A DNA stretch of 64,000 nucleotides, taken from assembly GCA_003252455.1 (NCBI GenBank), contig QKED01000012.1, positions 124,001 to 188,000 of the forward strand, written 5' to 3'. The stretch's first letter is position 1. Each line of letters starts with the position of its first letter. Of this stretch, positions 1 to 7,749 are shown in pieces. Made by a program: the position numbers and the translations under genes. Below the pieces are notes generated by a model that ran no database searches, had not been told where the DNA came from, and saw only the letters and a list, made by a program, of their open reading frames with translations. Source of the stretch: Gammaproteobacteria bacterium. GTDB lineage: Bacteria; Pseudomonadota; Gammaproteobacteria; Thiohalomonadales; Thiohalomonadaceae.

Positions 1-33
1 ATGGTGTTTCTCCTCGTCTCTGGTTACAGCGGC

Positions 34-1056
34 TTAGCGGATGGTGGAGCTCTTGTCCCAGCTCACGGCGCGCTGGAGCATGAGCATGGCGCGGTCGAGC
101 AGGAAGCCGATAAAGCCGATCACCAGTACGGCGACCATGATGCGCGCGAGGGAGTCGGAGCTGCCGTTCTGGAACTCGTCCCAGACGAACTTACCGAGGC
201 CGGGGTTCTGCGCCAGCATCTCGGCGGCGATCAGCACCATCCAGCCGATGCCGAGCGACAGGCGCAGACCGGCGAAGATCATCGGCATGGCGGAGGGGAG
301 GACGATCTTCACCGTCTTGGTGAACCAGCCGAGGCGCAGCACGCGGGAGACGTTGATCAGGTCTTTGTCGATGCCAGAGACGCCGACCGTGGTGTTGATG
401 ATGGTCGGCCAGATGCAGCAGAGGGTGACGGTGATCGCCGAGGTGACGAAGGATTTGGCGAACATCGGGTCGTCACTCACGTAGACGGCGCTCACCACCA
501 TGGTGACGATGGGCAGCCAGGCGAGCGGTGAGACCGGCTTGAAGATCTGGATGATCGGGTTGAGGGCCTGGTAGAGGGTGGCGCTCAGGCCGCAGATGAT
601 GCCGATGGGGATGGCGATGATCGAGGCGATGAGAAAGCCGGTGGTCACCGTGCCGAGGCTGGTGAAGATCTGGTCGATGAAGGTCGGCTTGCCGGTGTAG
701 GGGCGGACCTTCACCTCGGCGTTGGGGTCCTTCTCCAGCTTGGCGGCGTTACGCTGCTCTTGGCGCTCGTAAAACGCTGCGGCCTTCTCGCGCTCGGTGA
801 GGTGCTCTTGGTAGAGCACCTGGGTCTGCTCCCACACCTTGCCGGGGCCGGGTAGGGTGCCGAGGGAGGTCTCGACGCGACTGGCGAGGCCACCCCAGAG
901 GATGAGGAACAGCGCCAGGGCCATGGCGGGGATCACCAGAGCAGCGGCCAGCTTGCGCCCGCTCTTGAGCAGCGCGTCGCTGGTGCAGAAGGCGTGGAAT
1001 TGGTCGATCCAGGCGGCCTGGAAGGTGTGCTGAGGTGAAAGGATCTTGGCGGACAT
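34..1056 (-). CDS. nrtB: Nitrate ABC transporter permease
   Basis: Inner-membrane permease of an ATP-driven nitrate/nitrite importer, partner of the binding protein encoded just upstream. The 340-residue product has an N-terminal membrane segment (about residues 38-58), a soluble charged stretch (about 70-125) and a binding-protein-dependent transport domain over roughly 130-330. The EAA-type loop that docks the ATPase lies near 263-281 (GLRLSLGIGWMVLIAAEML). Length and layout are typical of NrtB/NasE. It is the second gene after nrtA, 61 bp downstream, and should share the nasT-controlled transcript. The ATPase gene (nrtC/D) is expected beyond the left window edge. The family call is firm; nitrate specificity rests on nasT and the leader. 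Confidence 0.93.
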   Translation of the reverse strand: MSAKILSPQHTFQAAWIDQFHAFCTSDALLKSGRKLAAALVIPAMALALFLILWGGLASRVETSLGTLPGPGKVWEQTQVLYQEHLTEREKAAAFYERQEQRNAAKLEKDPNAEVKVRPYTGKPTFIDQIFTSLGTVTTGFLIASIIAIPIGIICGLSATLYQALNPIIQIFKPVSPLAWLPIVTMVVSAVYVSDDPMFAKSFVTSAITVTLCCIWPTIINTTVGVSGIDKDLINVSRVLRLGWFTKTVKIVLPSAMPMIFAGLRLSLGIGWMVLIAAEMLAQNPGLGKFVWDEFQNGSSDSLARIMVAVLVIGFIGFLLDRAMLMLQRAVSWDKSSTIR

Positions 1057-1086
1057 GGGTCTGCTCCTCGTGGAATTCGGGGTTGG

Positions 1087-1109
1087 GCAGGGGGCGTGTG
1101 GCCCCCTGC
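1087..1109 (-). promoter_or_regulatory. Intercistronic hairpin between nrtA and nrtB
   Basis: Perfect 9-bp stem (GCAGGGGGC / GCCCCCTGC) with a 5-base loop and no U-tract. Such hairpins after binding-protein genes commonly protect the upstream message so that more NrtA than NrtB is made. That role is inferred. Confidence 0.6.
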
Positions 1110-1117
1110 GCTAGGGC

Positions 1118-2500
1118 TTAGAGCTGGGTGTCGCCCTTCAGGCCGATGTTGAACTGCTCAAGGTAGGCGTTGGGCTTGCTGCCGTCGTAGGTGACGCCGT
1201 CGATGAACTCGGTGACCGGGGCGCGGATGCCGGTCTCGCTGGCGAAGTCGGGGAAGTCGGCGGCACTCATCTTACCCTCGGCGATCAGCTCCTCGGCGGC
1301 CTTGCGGTAGATGTCGGGGCGGTAGACCTTCTTGGCGGTCTCCATGTACCAGTCGTCGGACTTCTTCTCCGGGATCTGGCCCCAGCGGCGCATCTGCGTC
1401 AGGTACCAGATGGCGTCGGAGTAGTAGGGGTAGGTGGCGTTGTAGCGGAAGAAGACGTTGAAGTCGGGTACCTCGCGCTTGTCGCCCTTCTCGTACTCGA
1501 AGGTGCCGGTCATGGAGTTGGCGATCACCTCGGCGTCGGCACCCACGTAGGCGGGCTTGGCGAGGATCTGCACCGCCTCGGGGCGGTTGGCGTTGTTGTT
1601 CTCGTCGAGCCACTTGGCGGCGCGGATCAGCGCCTTGACCACGGCGATGTGGGTGTTGGGATTCTGCTCGGCCCAGGAGGCGGAGACGCCGAAGACCTTC
1701 TCGGGGTTGTTCGGCCAGATCTCGTAGTCGGTGATCACCGGCACGCCGATGCCCTTGAACACGGCCTGCTGGTTCCACGGCTCGCCCACGCAGTAGCCGT
1801 AGATGGTGCCGGCCTCCATGGTGGCGGGCATCTGCGGCGGCGGGGTCACGGAGAGCAGCGCGTCGGCCTGTAGGGTGCCGCTGTTGTCACCCTTGTGCGG
1901 GGCGTAGTAGCCGGGGTGGATGCCACCGGCGGCGAGCCAGTAGCGCAGCTCGTAGTTGTGGGTGGAGACGGGGAAGACCATGCCCATCTTGAACGGCTTG
2001 CCCTCCTTCTTGTAGCTGTCGACCACCGGCTTCAGGCTATCGGCCTTGATCGGGTGGACCGGCTTGCCGTCGGCACCGGTCGGGACGTTGGGCTTCATCT
2101 GCTCCCAGATCTCGTTGGAGACGGTGATGCCGTTGCCGTTCAGGTCCATGGAGAAGGCGGTGATGATGTGCGCCTGGGTGCCGAAGCCGATGGTGGCGCC
2201 GAGCGGCTGACCGGCGAGCATGTGGGCGCCGTCGAGCTGACCGTCGATGACGCGGTCGAGCAGCACCTTCCAGTTGGCCTGCGCCTCCAGGGTGACGTAG
2301 AGGCCCTCGTCTTCGAAGTAGCCCTTCTCGTAGGCGATGGCCAGCGGGGCCATGTCGGTCAGCTTGATGAAGCCGAACTTGAGCTCCTCCTTCTCCAGCG
2401 GGCCGACGGCCTGGGCGGCACCGCTCAGCAGGGCGGTACCCACGGCCAGGGCCAGGGCGGTGCGCTTGATGAAGCTACGACGGTCGATCTTAGTGCTCAT
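1118..2500 (-). CDS. nrtA: Nitrate ABC transporter substrate-binding protein
   Basis: Periplasmic nitrate-binding protein (NrtA/NasF family, CmpA/NrtA fold) that delivers nitrate to the NrtB permease. The 460-residue product begins with a twin-arginine signal (RRSFIKR at residues 7-13, then a hydrophobic stretch ending near AQA at 31), so it is probably exported folded by Tat. The mature part matches the family in length and motifs ([20 protein letters not shown], and [12 protein letters not shown] in the C-terminal half). A GGAG ribosome site lies 9 bases before the ATG. It is separated from nasT by an antitermination leader, so expression is probably nitrate-induced. It could be the related sensor NasS, but the export signal and the adjacent permease argue for the transporter. 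Confidence 0.93.
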   Translation of the reverse strand: MSTKIDRRSFIKRTALALAVGTALLSGAAQAVGPLEKEELKFGFIKLTDMAPLAIAYEKGYFEDEGLYVTLEAQANWKVLLDRVIDGQLDGAHMLAGQPLGATIGFGTQAHIITAFSMDLNGNGITVSNEIWEQMKPNVPTGADGKPVHPIKADSLKPVVDSYKKEGKPFKMGMVFPVSTHNYELRYWLAAGGIHPGYYAPHKGDNSGTLQADALLSVTPPPQMPATMEAGTIYGYCVGEPWNQQAVFKGIGVPVITDYEIWPNNPEKVFGVSASWAEQNPNTHIAVVKALIRAAKWLDENNNANRPEAVQILAKPAYVGADAEVIANSMTGTFEYEKGDKREVPDFNVFFRYNATYPYYSDAIWYLTQMRRWGQIPEKKSDDWYMETAKKVYRPDIYRKAAEELIAEGKMSAADFPDFASETGIRAPVTEFIDGVTYDGSKPNAYLEQFNIGLKGDTQL

Positions 2501-2550
2501 GGGTCAAATCTCCACATGGTTAAGGTCAAAAAAACATGCGACAAAAACGC

Positions 2551-2630
2551 AAAAAGGCGTCCACCACCACCCCGCGTGAGCGGGGGGTAATGAACGCCTT
2601 TGTTCAGTGACGGGGCGCCTTTGCCCGGTC
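2551..2630 (-). promoter_or_regulatory. NasT-responsive ANTAR antitermination leader
   Basis: Three structures can be read in the nrtA leader RNA. P1 (2609-2630) has stem GAC-C-GGGC / GCCC-C-GTC and hexaloop AAAGGC. P2 (2591-2606) has stem TGAAC/GTTCA and the same hexaloop AAAGGC. The intrinsic terminator pairs AAAGGCGT (2594-2601) with ACGCCTTT (2553-2560) around an inner CCCCGC/GCGGGG hairpin and is followed by U-rich sequence. Both loops have A at position 1 and G at position 4, the known ANTAR recognition pattern. The P2 loop is part of the terminator's 5' arm, so P2 and terminator exclude each other. NasT binding to P1/P2 should allow read-through into nrtAB. Confidence 0.88.
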
Positions 2631-2648
2631 GAATTCTTCAGCGGCTGA

Positions 2649-3248
2649 CTAGATCAGCACCTCAGCAGCAGTAAGCAGGCTTTGTGCCACTTCTCCAATT
2701 CGTTTGTTGCTGTCCATCGCCAGTTTACGCAGCGCCTGGTATGCCTCCTCCTCGGAGTAGCCCTTGCGCTGCATCAGCAGCCCCTTGGCACGATCGATCT
2801 GCTTGCGCTCGGCCAGGCTGTTCTTCGCCTTGGCCAACTCCTCGCGCAGCGCCTGATACTCACGAAAGCGGGCGATGGCCACATCCAGTAGCGGTCTCAC
2901 CCGTGTGCTCGCCAGGTCGTCGACCACATAGGCACTGACCCCAGCACGGATCGCCGACTCGATCGTCTGGCTATCCTCGTCGTCGGCGAACATCACCACC
3001 GGGCGGGGCTGATGGCGCGAGATCTCGCGCATCTGCTCCAGGGTGTCGCGGTCGGGGGACTCCAGGTCGATGATGATCACATCGGGCTGGACGCGACTCA
3101 CCTCGAACACCAGGTTGACCTCTCCGGTGAGTTTGGCCACCACCTGATAGCCGGCGTCGGACAACGCCTGCTGCAGGAGGGCCGCACGTCCCGGTGTGCG
3201 GTCGACCAGTAGGACCCGTATCGGCTCCTCGGGGCTATGCCTGTGCAT
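2649..3248 (-). CDS. nasT: NasT-type ANTAR-domain antitermination regulator
   Basis: Cytoplasmic RNA-binding regulator of nitrate assimilation. Residues 1-130 form a receiver-like domain (VLLVDRTPGR, VIIIDLESPD with the acceptor-type Asp). Residues 135-195 are an ANTAR domain (QIDRAKGLLMQRKGYSEEEA, then the ALRKLAMDSNKRIGEVAQSL helix). ANTAR proteins bind paired hexaloop hairpins and prevent termination; exactly such a leader lies 19 bp downstream, before nrtA. In the known system NasT is held inactive by the nitrate sensor NasS. No nasS lies beside this gene, so the sensor is either elsewhere or the transporter-associated NrtA plays the part. The 199-residue length is normal. Confidence 0.93.
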   Translation of the reverse strand: MHRHSPEEPIRVLLVDRTPGRAALLQQALSDAGYQVVAKLTGEVNLVFEVSRVQPDVIIIDLESPDRDTLEQMREISRHQPRPVVMFADDEDSQTIESAIRAGVSAYVVDDLASTRVRPLLDVAIARFREYQALREELAKAKNSLAERKQIDRAKGLLMQRKGYSEEEAYQALRKLAMDSNKRIGEVAQSLLTAAEVLI

Positions 3249-3372
3249 GCCGTAAACCTCGATTGCAGGCGTGGCCTGCGTTTGCCACTCGCGTCGTGCG
3301 CCATTGCACGGCGTGGGTGGACATGGGTCCTTCAGGACCGGAAACCCGCGTTGGTTTCATGAGCTTTGATAA

Positions 3373-3388
3373 GCGATTTGTGTGCCAA
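3373..3388 (-). promoter_or_regulatory. Candidate sigma-54 promoter for nasT
   Basis: The minus strand reads TTGGCACACAAATCGC, with GG and GC elements 12 bases apart as in -24/-12 promoters (consensus TGGCAC-N5-TTGC; one mismatch, TCGC). The implied start is roughly 110 bases before the nasT ATG. Nitrogen (NtrC) control of nitrate assimilation would fit. Confidence 0.45.
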
Positions 3389-3463
3389 TGACGAATACGT
3401 GAGGTGTTTGTCGACAAATCAGTGGCTTAGAGCCATATCCAGGGTGCGATGTAGGGTTTATCC

Positions 3464-4598
3464 TTGCACCGCTGTTGGGAAATCTCCACAATCTTGCACC
3501 TAGTTGATGCGGATCCAGGACAATCCACGGTGAGCTTGTCGCATTTCGATCCTTGTTCATCCGCCTGTCCCGCCTCTAACCACCTGGGGTGGTCCGTCGA
3601 GCGCAGCCTTGCGCAGAAACACGCGTGGTTGGCACAGCGTCTCGCCCCTTGGGCTGAGCGGCTCGAAGCGGTGCGCAGTGTCGCCCCAGAGGGGCGTTGG
3701 GGTTATCGCGACCGTGTGGCTCTGAGCGTGCAGTGGGGTGACGGTGGGGGGCAGTTCGGTGTGCGCCGACGTGATGTGTTGATCCCGAGCCCCGATTGTC
3801 CGATCCACACGCCCCGAGTGCGTGACACCGTGCGCCTGCTGATGGCGTCATTACCGGGCAGAGAGGGGTTCGCTCTCACCTTTTTGGTGCAATCTGGTGC
3901 GCAAGCGGTCCTGGTGTTGAAGCAGTCTGCAGCGGCACCGACCGCCTGGTTCACCCCCGCACTGGAGCGGGCCCTGCAGGGGGTCGGTATCGAGGGGCTG
4001 TGGCTGCACTACTACCCTGGGGCCGGGCGTCACCACTTTACCAAGCGTGGTTGGCAACGGTTGTGGGGCCGTCCGCGTGCACAAGACGACGCCGGGCTTT
4101 GGTATGGTCCGGGCGCCTTCGGGCAGCCGCTACCATCGCTGCATGCACAGGCGCTGGACGAGGCGCAGGCGTTTATCGCATCGGGTCCGGGTGATCGTTG
4201 TATCGACCTCTACTGTGGACGCGGCCTCAGCCTGCGTCGCTGGCTGGCGACGGGGGCCGAGGCGTTGGGGGGTGGAACAGGGGGCTGAGGCGCTCGCCTG
4301 TGCCGCCCGTCTGCCCCAACTCGACCCCTGGTGGGCGGAGACCCCGCCCGGACGACGGCTGGGCTACCTCAATCCGCCACGTACCGGACTGGAGGGCGAG
4401 GTGTTGTCCTGGTTGGGGCAGGTGGGGCGTCCCGCGCGGCTGGTCTACCACTCTTGCAGTGCGGGGACCCTGGCGCGCGACCTCACCGCGCTGTGTGTCG
4501 ATGGCTACAGGGTCGAGCGCCTCACACCGTATGATTTTTTTCCCCAGACGCGGCATGTGGAGTGCCAGGTTCACCTTACTTGCAGTACTGTGCCATGA
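3464..4598 (+). pseudogene. TrmA/RlmD-like RNA uridine methyltransferase, frameshifted
   Basis: SAM-dependent RNA m5U methyltransferase of the TrmA/RlmC/RlmD group, split between two frames. The first frame (3464-4288) carries the N-terminal part and the SAM motif DLYCGRG (about residue 248). It then ends in an out-of-frame GGGTGG tail. The other frame continues with VEQGAEALACAARL, the LNPPRTGL motif (equivalent of DPPR.G), SCSAGTLARDL (Cys nucleophile region) and the C-terminal YDFFPQTRHVE, stopping at 4598. Removing one G from the G6 run at 4267-4272 restores a continuous protein of about 378 residues reading ALG-VEQ. The N-terminal iron-sulfur cysteine set of RlmD is not complete (only CSSAC). 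It may be a real mutation, a phase-variable tract or a sequencing error. The start codon is uncertain. Confidence 0.75.
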
Positions 4599-4614
4599 CC
4601 CTAGTGGAGGCGAG

Positions 4615-5313
4615 ATGATCAAGCACCCGAAGTTTCCCCATGCGGAGATGTTGGCGGCCCTGTCGAGCATGCATATGTTCGCACGCCTGCCGGAGCGCAC
4701 ACTCGAAGAGCTGGCTGCGGCGAGCGCCTATTTGGAGGCGCAGAAGGGGGCCTTTCTGTTCCACCGGGGGGATCGCGCTGATGGTTTCTACTACCTGATC
4801 GAGGGGTGTGTGAATCTGCTCATCATCTCACCCAAAGGGGATGAGAAGGTGATCGAGATCATGCGCGCGGGGAACACCTTCGGCGAGGCGGTGATGTTTG
4901 TGGAGCAGGCCTTCCCCGCCTCGGCCCAGGTGACCGAGGAGTCGCGCCTTATCTTTATCGAGAGTGCCACGGTGCTGCGTCTGGTGCGCAGTGAACCAGA
5001 GTTCGCAATGAGTCTGCTGGCGGGTCTGAGCCGTCGCCTGCACGGCCTGGTGCGCGATGTGGAGAGCTACTGCCAGCACAACTCGGTGCAACGGGTGATC
5101 GGCTATCTGCTGCGTGAGCTGGATGCCATGGGGGCGGGGGAGGGGGCCATCGAGCTGCCCTCGGCCAAATATCTCATCGCCTCGCGCCTCAACCTGACGC
5201 CCGAGACCTTTTCCCGCGTGCTCAGTCAGTTGACGCACGCGGGACTTATCAGTGTCTCGGGGGCCACGATCACCATCCACGACCCCCTGGCCCTCGGTCA
5301 GTATGGGGCCTGA
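4615..5313 (+). CDS. Crp/Fnr-family transcriptional regulator
   Basis: The 232-residue regulator has an N-terminal cyclic-nucleotide-binding-like beta-roll (about residues 18-135, including LFHRGDRADGFYYLIEG and GNTFGEAVMF) and a C-terminal winged helix-turn-helix (about 150-225, SRLNLTPETFSRVLSQL as recognition helix). The four Fnr-type iron-sulfur cysteines are absent, so this is not an oxygen sensor of the Fnr kind. It is closer to the Dnr/NnrR or general Crp branch; the ligand is unknown. Start chosen at the ATG preceded by GGAGG (4606-4610); the open frame runs further upstream but that part overlaps the methyltransferase. It ends 3 bp from a convergent tetR-type gene. Confidence 0.88.
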   Translation: MIKHPKFPHAEMLAALSSMHMFARLPERTLEELAAASAYLEAQKGAFLFHRGDRADGFYYLIEGCVNLLIISPKGDEKVIEIMRAGNTFGEAVMFVEQAFPASAQVTEESRLIFIESATVLRLVRSEPEFAMSLLAGLSRRLHGLVRDVESYCQHNSVQRVIGYLLRELDAMGAGEGAIELPSAKYLIASRLNLTPETFSRVLSQLTHAGLISVSGATITIHDPLALGQYGA

Positions 5314-5316
5314 GCC

Positions 5317-5913
5317 TCAGCCGCAGGCCCCCATGGTGGCGTTGATCAGCTGCTCCACATACTGTGCGGTGACCGGCTGGCGGCTCACCATCATGCGGTA
5401 GAAGATCGGGCCGTAGAGCAGATCGAGGGTCATCTCCGGGGTGAAGTTGGGCGGAAGCTCGCCCAGCTCGACACCCCGCTTGACCAAGCCGCTCAGTTTC
5501 TCCTGACGTGGTGCGAGGAAGCGCTCCACGAACTGTTCGCCCAGCTCCGGATCGCCATGACTGGCGGCGATGATCTCGGTGAAATTGCGCCCGTACGCGC
5601 TATTGGCGATCTCTACCAGGGCGAGCAGGCGGTTACGTAGCTCGGCGCGCGGGGAGGGGTCTGCACACTTACGGTCGATGTTGTCGACCGTATCGAGCAG
5701 CAGGTCGAGGATCAGCGCACTCTTGTTGGGCCAGCGGCGGTAGATGGTCGCCTTACTGACACGGGCACGGTAGGCGATGGCCTCGATGGTCAGCTTGAGA
5801 AACCCCCGCTCCTCCAGCAGAGAGAAGGTAGCGTCGATGATCGCCTGATGGCTCTCGGGTGAACGGGGCCTACCTGGGCGGCGCATGGCCGCGGGACTGA
5901 TCGGACTGTTCAT
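5317..5913 (-). CDS. TetR/AcrR-family transcriptional repressor
   Basis: The 198-residue protein has an N-terminal TetR helix-turn-helix (about residues 20-68: AIIDATFSLLEERGF, then VSKATIYRRWPNKSALI). Its helical C-terminal ligand domain resembles the TetR_C_16-type group. It lies convergent to the Crp/Fnr-type gene, and 700 bp of non-coding DNA stretches upstream, so no obvious target gene is adjacent. The ligand cannot be read from sequence. Such repressors usually control an efflux or lipid-related operon next to them, but none is visible here. Confidence 0.9.
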   Translation of the reverse strand: MNSPISPAAMRRPGRPRSPESHQAIIDATFSLLEERGFLKLTIEAIAYRARVSKATIYRRWPNKSALILDLLLDTVDNIDRKCADPSPRAELRNRLLALVEIANSAYGRNFTEIIAASHGDPELGEQFVERFLAPRQEKLSGLVKRGVELGELPPNFTPEMTLDLLYGPIFYRMMVSRQPVTAQYVEQLINATMGACG

Positions 5914-6735
5914 TTCACGGCATTCCTAGGGTTTGAGCGATGGTCGTCCTGCCTGGGTTGCAATGACTCATCGCGGATGGATCGCTTTTCGTCGCGCGAA
6001 GCTCGGCGGCGAGTGGTGTTGTTATGTGCTCTTGGGACTATTAGGTTTATCAATGCTCATTATGTTAATTGATAACGAGAAACCTTATTGAACCGATTTC
6101 ATAATAATACGATGCGCGCCGGAATTGCAGGTCTCCTGACTCTTCCTGACAAAAGTTAAGTCATCTAGCCGTATGCGCGATTCACACCTCTTACATCGGT
6201 GGGTGCACATTGCTTGCCAAGACCGACAATTTTCACACTCGGACCGAAATTCTTCCGTACTAGTAATAACTTGGCTGTGTTGCCTGACACACATTTTTGT
6301 GTCTTGGCTAACTTATTGATAAAACAATGAATAAGTAGGCTGTTCGATCTTTGAACAGGAGAGTCAGGGGCGCGTTGCGATGAGGGACAGATATGCTTTT
6401 CAAGGGCCTATCCACACTTTTATCCACAGCTTTTGTGGAAAGTGAAAAAAATCCCTTGGCAACGGCGGGTTAGCGTTGGGAGTTTAAGTAACCTCCTATG
6501 TGGAGTTGGGGTAATTGTTAAATTAACGTACCGGGAAGAAATGCGGTGCGCCACAGGGTTTGCTTACACCTTGAGGGAGCCCGTGTCGATACCGAACGGT
6601 GAGTGGGCGCGCTCCTCATGTGCTCGGTACGTCGGTAGGGGGGATTGCACGCCGCTCACAGAGCTCTCCGTCGCAAGCGGCACTGCCCGATGCCGTCAAT
6701 GTAGCCGGGCGTGGGGTATGTCAGTGGTCGGCGGT
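5914..6735. other. Intergenic AT-rich stretch at the right flank of the Mu-like element
   Basis: No convincing gene lies between the tetR-type start and the prophage. About 5990-6540 is clearly more AT-rich than either neighbour. A short cysteine-rich frame (6085-6294, minus) and a 122-codon frame (6433-6801, plus) lack ribosome sites and family features. A GACACA/TGTGTC hairpin lies near 6280-6300 and DnaA-box-like sites near 6410-6440. The host-prophage junction should fall in the last 50-150 bases. Confidence 0.6.
6408..6442. promoter_or_regulatory. Cluster of DnaA-box-like sites
   Basis: CTATCCACA (6408-6416, one mismatch) and a perfect TTATCCACA (6420-6428) sit 3 bases apart in direct orientation. 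An inverted degenerate site TGTGGAAAG (6434-6442, 7 of 9) follows. They lie in AT-rich DNA without dnaA, gidA or parAB neighbours, so an origin is not claimed; DnaA-titrating or chance sites are possible. Confidence 0.35.
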
Positions 6736-6738
6736 GGG

Positions 6739-6762
6739 TTTGGCATACGCAGGTATGCCAAA
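6739..6762. repeat. Perfect 10-bp inverted repeat downstream of the tail fibre gene
   Basis: Arms TTTGGCATAC and GTATGCCAAA enclose GCAG. It lies 36 bp after the fibre stop codon and has no U-tract on the minus strand. It may be the late-operon terminator or part of the prophage right end. Confidence 0.55.
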
Positions 6763-6797
6763 CGACACGCACATGGGCTGATGGTTTGTCAGAGGTA

Positions 6798-7742
6798 TTA
6801 GAAGCGAATGATCGCCATCAATGCAATGTTTCGGGGCCTAGTTTCCGCCCCGGTGCTGGCTTGCGTAGCTTGATTAACGGCGCCGCCAAAAGCGGTGTAT
6901 GGATTTCCGCCGCCACCGGAGTACAAAAGCGTGCCGGAATACGCGATTCCGTGGCTGTGCGGCTCAACGTCACTGCCCTGAGAGGAGCCCAGTGTTCGGC
7001 CAGGATCGACGCCGCGCCCGGAGTCGAGGGCACGAATGAACTCACCGCGCAGGTCAGGCAGACCGAATGTCGTCGTGCCATCACCGACACCGTAAGTGGT
7101 CCCCAGGGCGGCGAAGAGGCGCGGGTAGGCGCTACGTGAAATATTGCTGCCGTTACACTCCAGCCAGCCGTCAGGCACAGTGGCGGTGGCGCTGTAGGCA
7201 ATTACGCCAGCGGGGGTCGGATCGGCATGGGGCCAATGCCAGGTGGTACCACCGGACACCAGGGTGAAGCGGGCACCGACGGGAAGGGGTCGGGATGCCA
7301 GCCCCTCGATGTCGTCGGCGCCGTCGGCGGTGATGGTAACCGTATGCGCGCTGCTGTCGGTGCGGACGAACTGATACTCGGCGTGGGCCAGGGTGGAGGC
7401 GGCCGGTAGGGTGAGGGTGATGTTCGCATTGCTGGCATCGACCAGCACCATGCCGATATTCGACAGGTTGAGGGCGAGGCTGGTGCTGGTGTGTGACACG
7501 TGCGCGGCACCTGCGCGCAGGATCGCCTCGAGAAGTTGCCCGAGGTTTGCCGCGTCGGGCGTCTGGCCGCTGACCTCAATGGCGGTCTGCAGCTCCTCGG
7601 TAATCATGTGGGCCCAATAGGGGCCGAGGGTCGTGGGGGCAACGCCACCCGTCGGGGTCCCATAGGTTGGGTAACCCGTGGCGGGGTTGGCCGGGGGGGT
7701 AGGCGGCGTCCCGCTAGTGCTGGAGTAGTATTCGCGCTTCAT
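6798..7742 (-). CDS. Phage tail fibre protein with tail collar domain
   Basis: The 314-residue last gene of the tail module probably forms the distal fibre that contacts the target cell. Residues 1-40 are Pro/Gly/Thr-rich. A helical stretch follows (WAHMITEELQTAIEVSGQ), then beta-rich repeats (about 85-170). A phage tail-collar domain covers about 178-235 (PAGVIAYSATATVPDGWLEC, then LPDLRGEFIRALDSGRG). The C-terminus ends in the usual phage-fibre PRNIALMAIIRF. It sits 7 bp after the gp48-like gene. No invertase or alternative fibre segment is beside it. Confidence 0.9.
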   Translation of the reverse strand: MKREYYSSTSGTPPTPPANPATGYPTYGTPTGGVAPTTLGPYWAHMITEELQTAIEVSGQTPDAANLGQLLEAILRAGAAHVSHTSTSLALNLSNIGMVLVDASNANITLTLPAASTLAHAEYQFVRTDSSAHTVTITADGADDIEGLASRPLPVGARFTLVSGGTTWHWPHADPTPAGVIAYSATATVPDGWLECNGSNISRSAYPRLFAALGTTYGVGDGTTTFGLPDLRGEFIRALDSGRGVDPGRTLGSSQGSDVEPHSHGIAYSGTLLYSGGGGNPYTAFGGAVNQATQASTGAETRPRNIALMAIIRF

Positions 7743-7749
7743 AGCGACC

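Noticed and set aside
4200-4330. Programmed frameshifting in the RNA methyltransferase
   Set aside because: This family is not known to use recoding, and the G6 tract has no supporting stem or stop context; mutation or error is simpler.
6085-6294. A 69-codon cysteine-rich frame on the minus strand
   Set aside because: No ribosome site, AT-rich non-coding surroundings, and Cys spacing does not match a known zinc motif.
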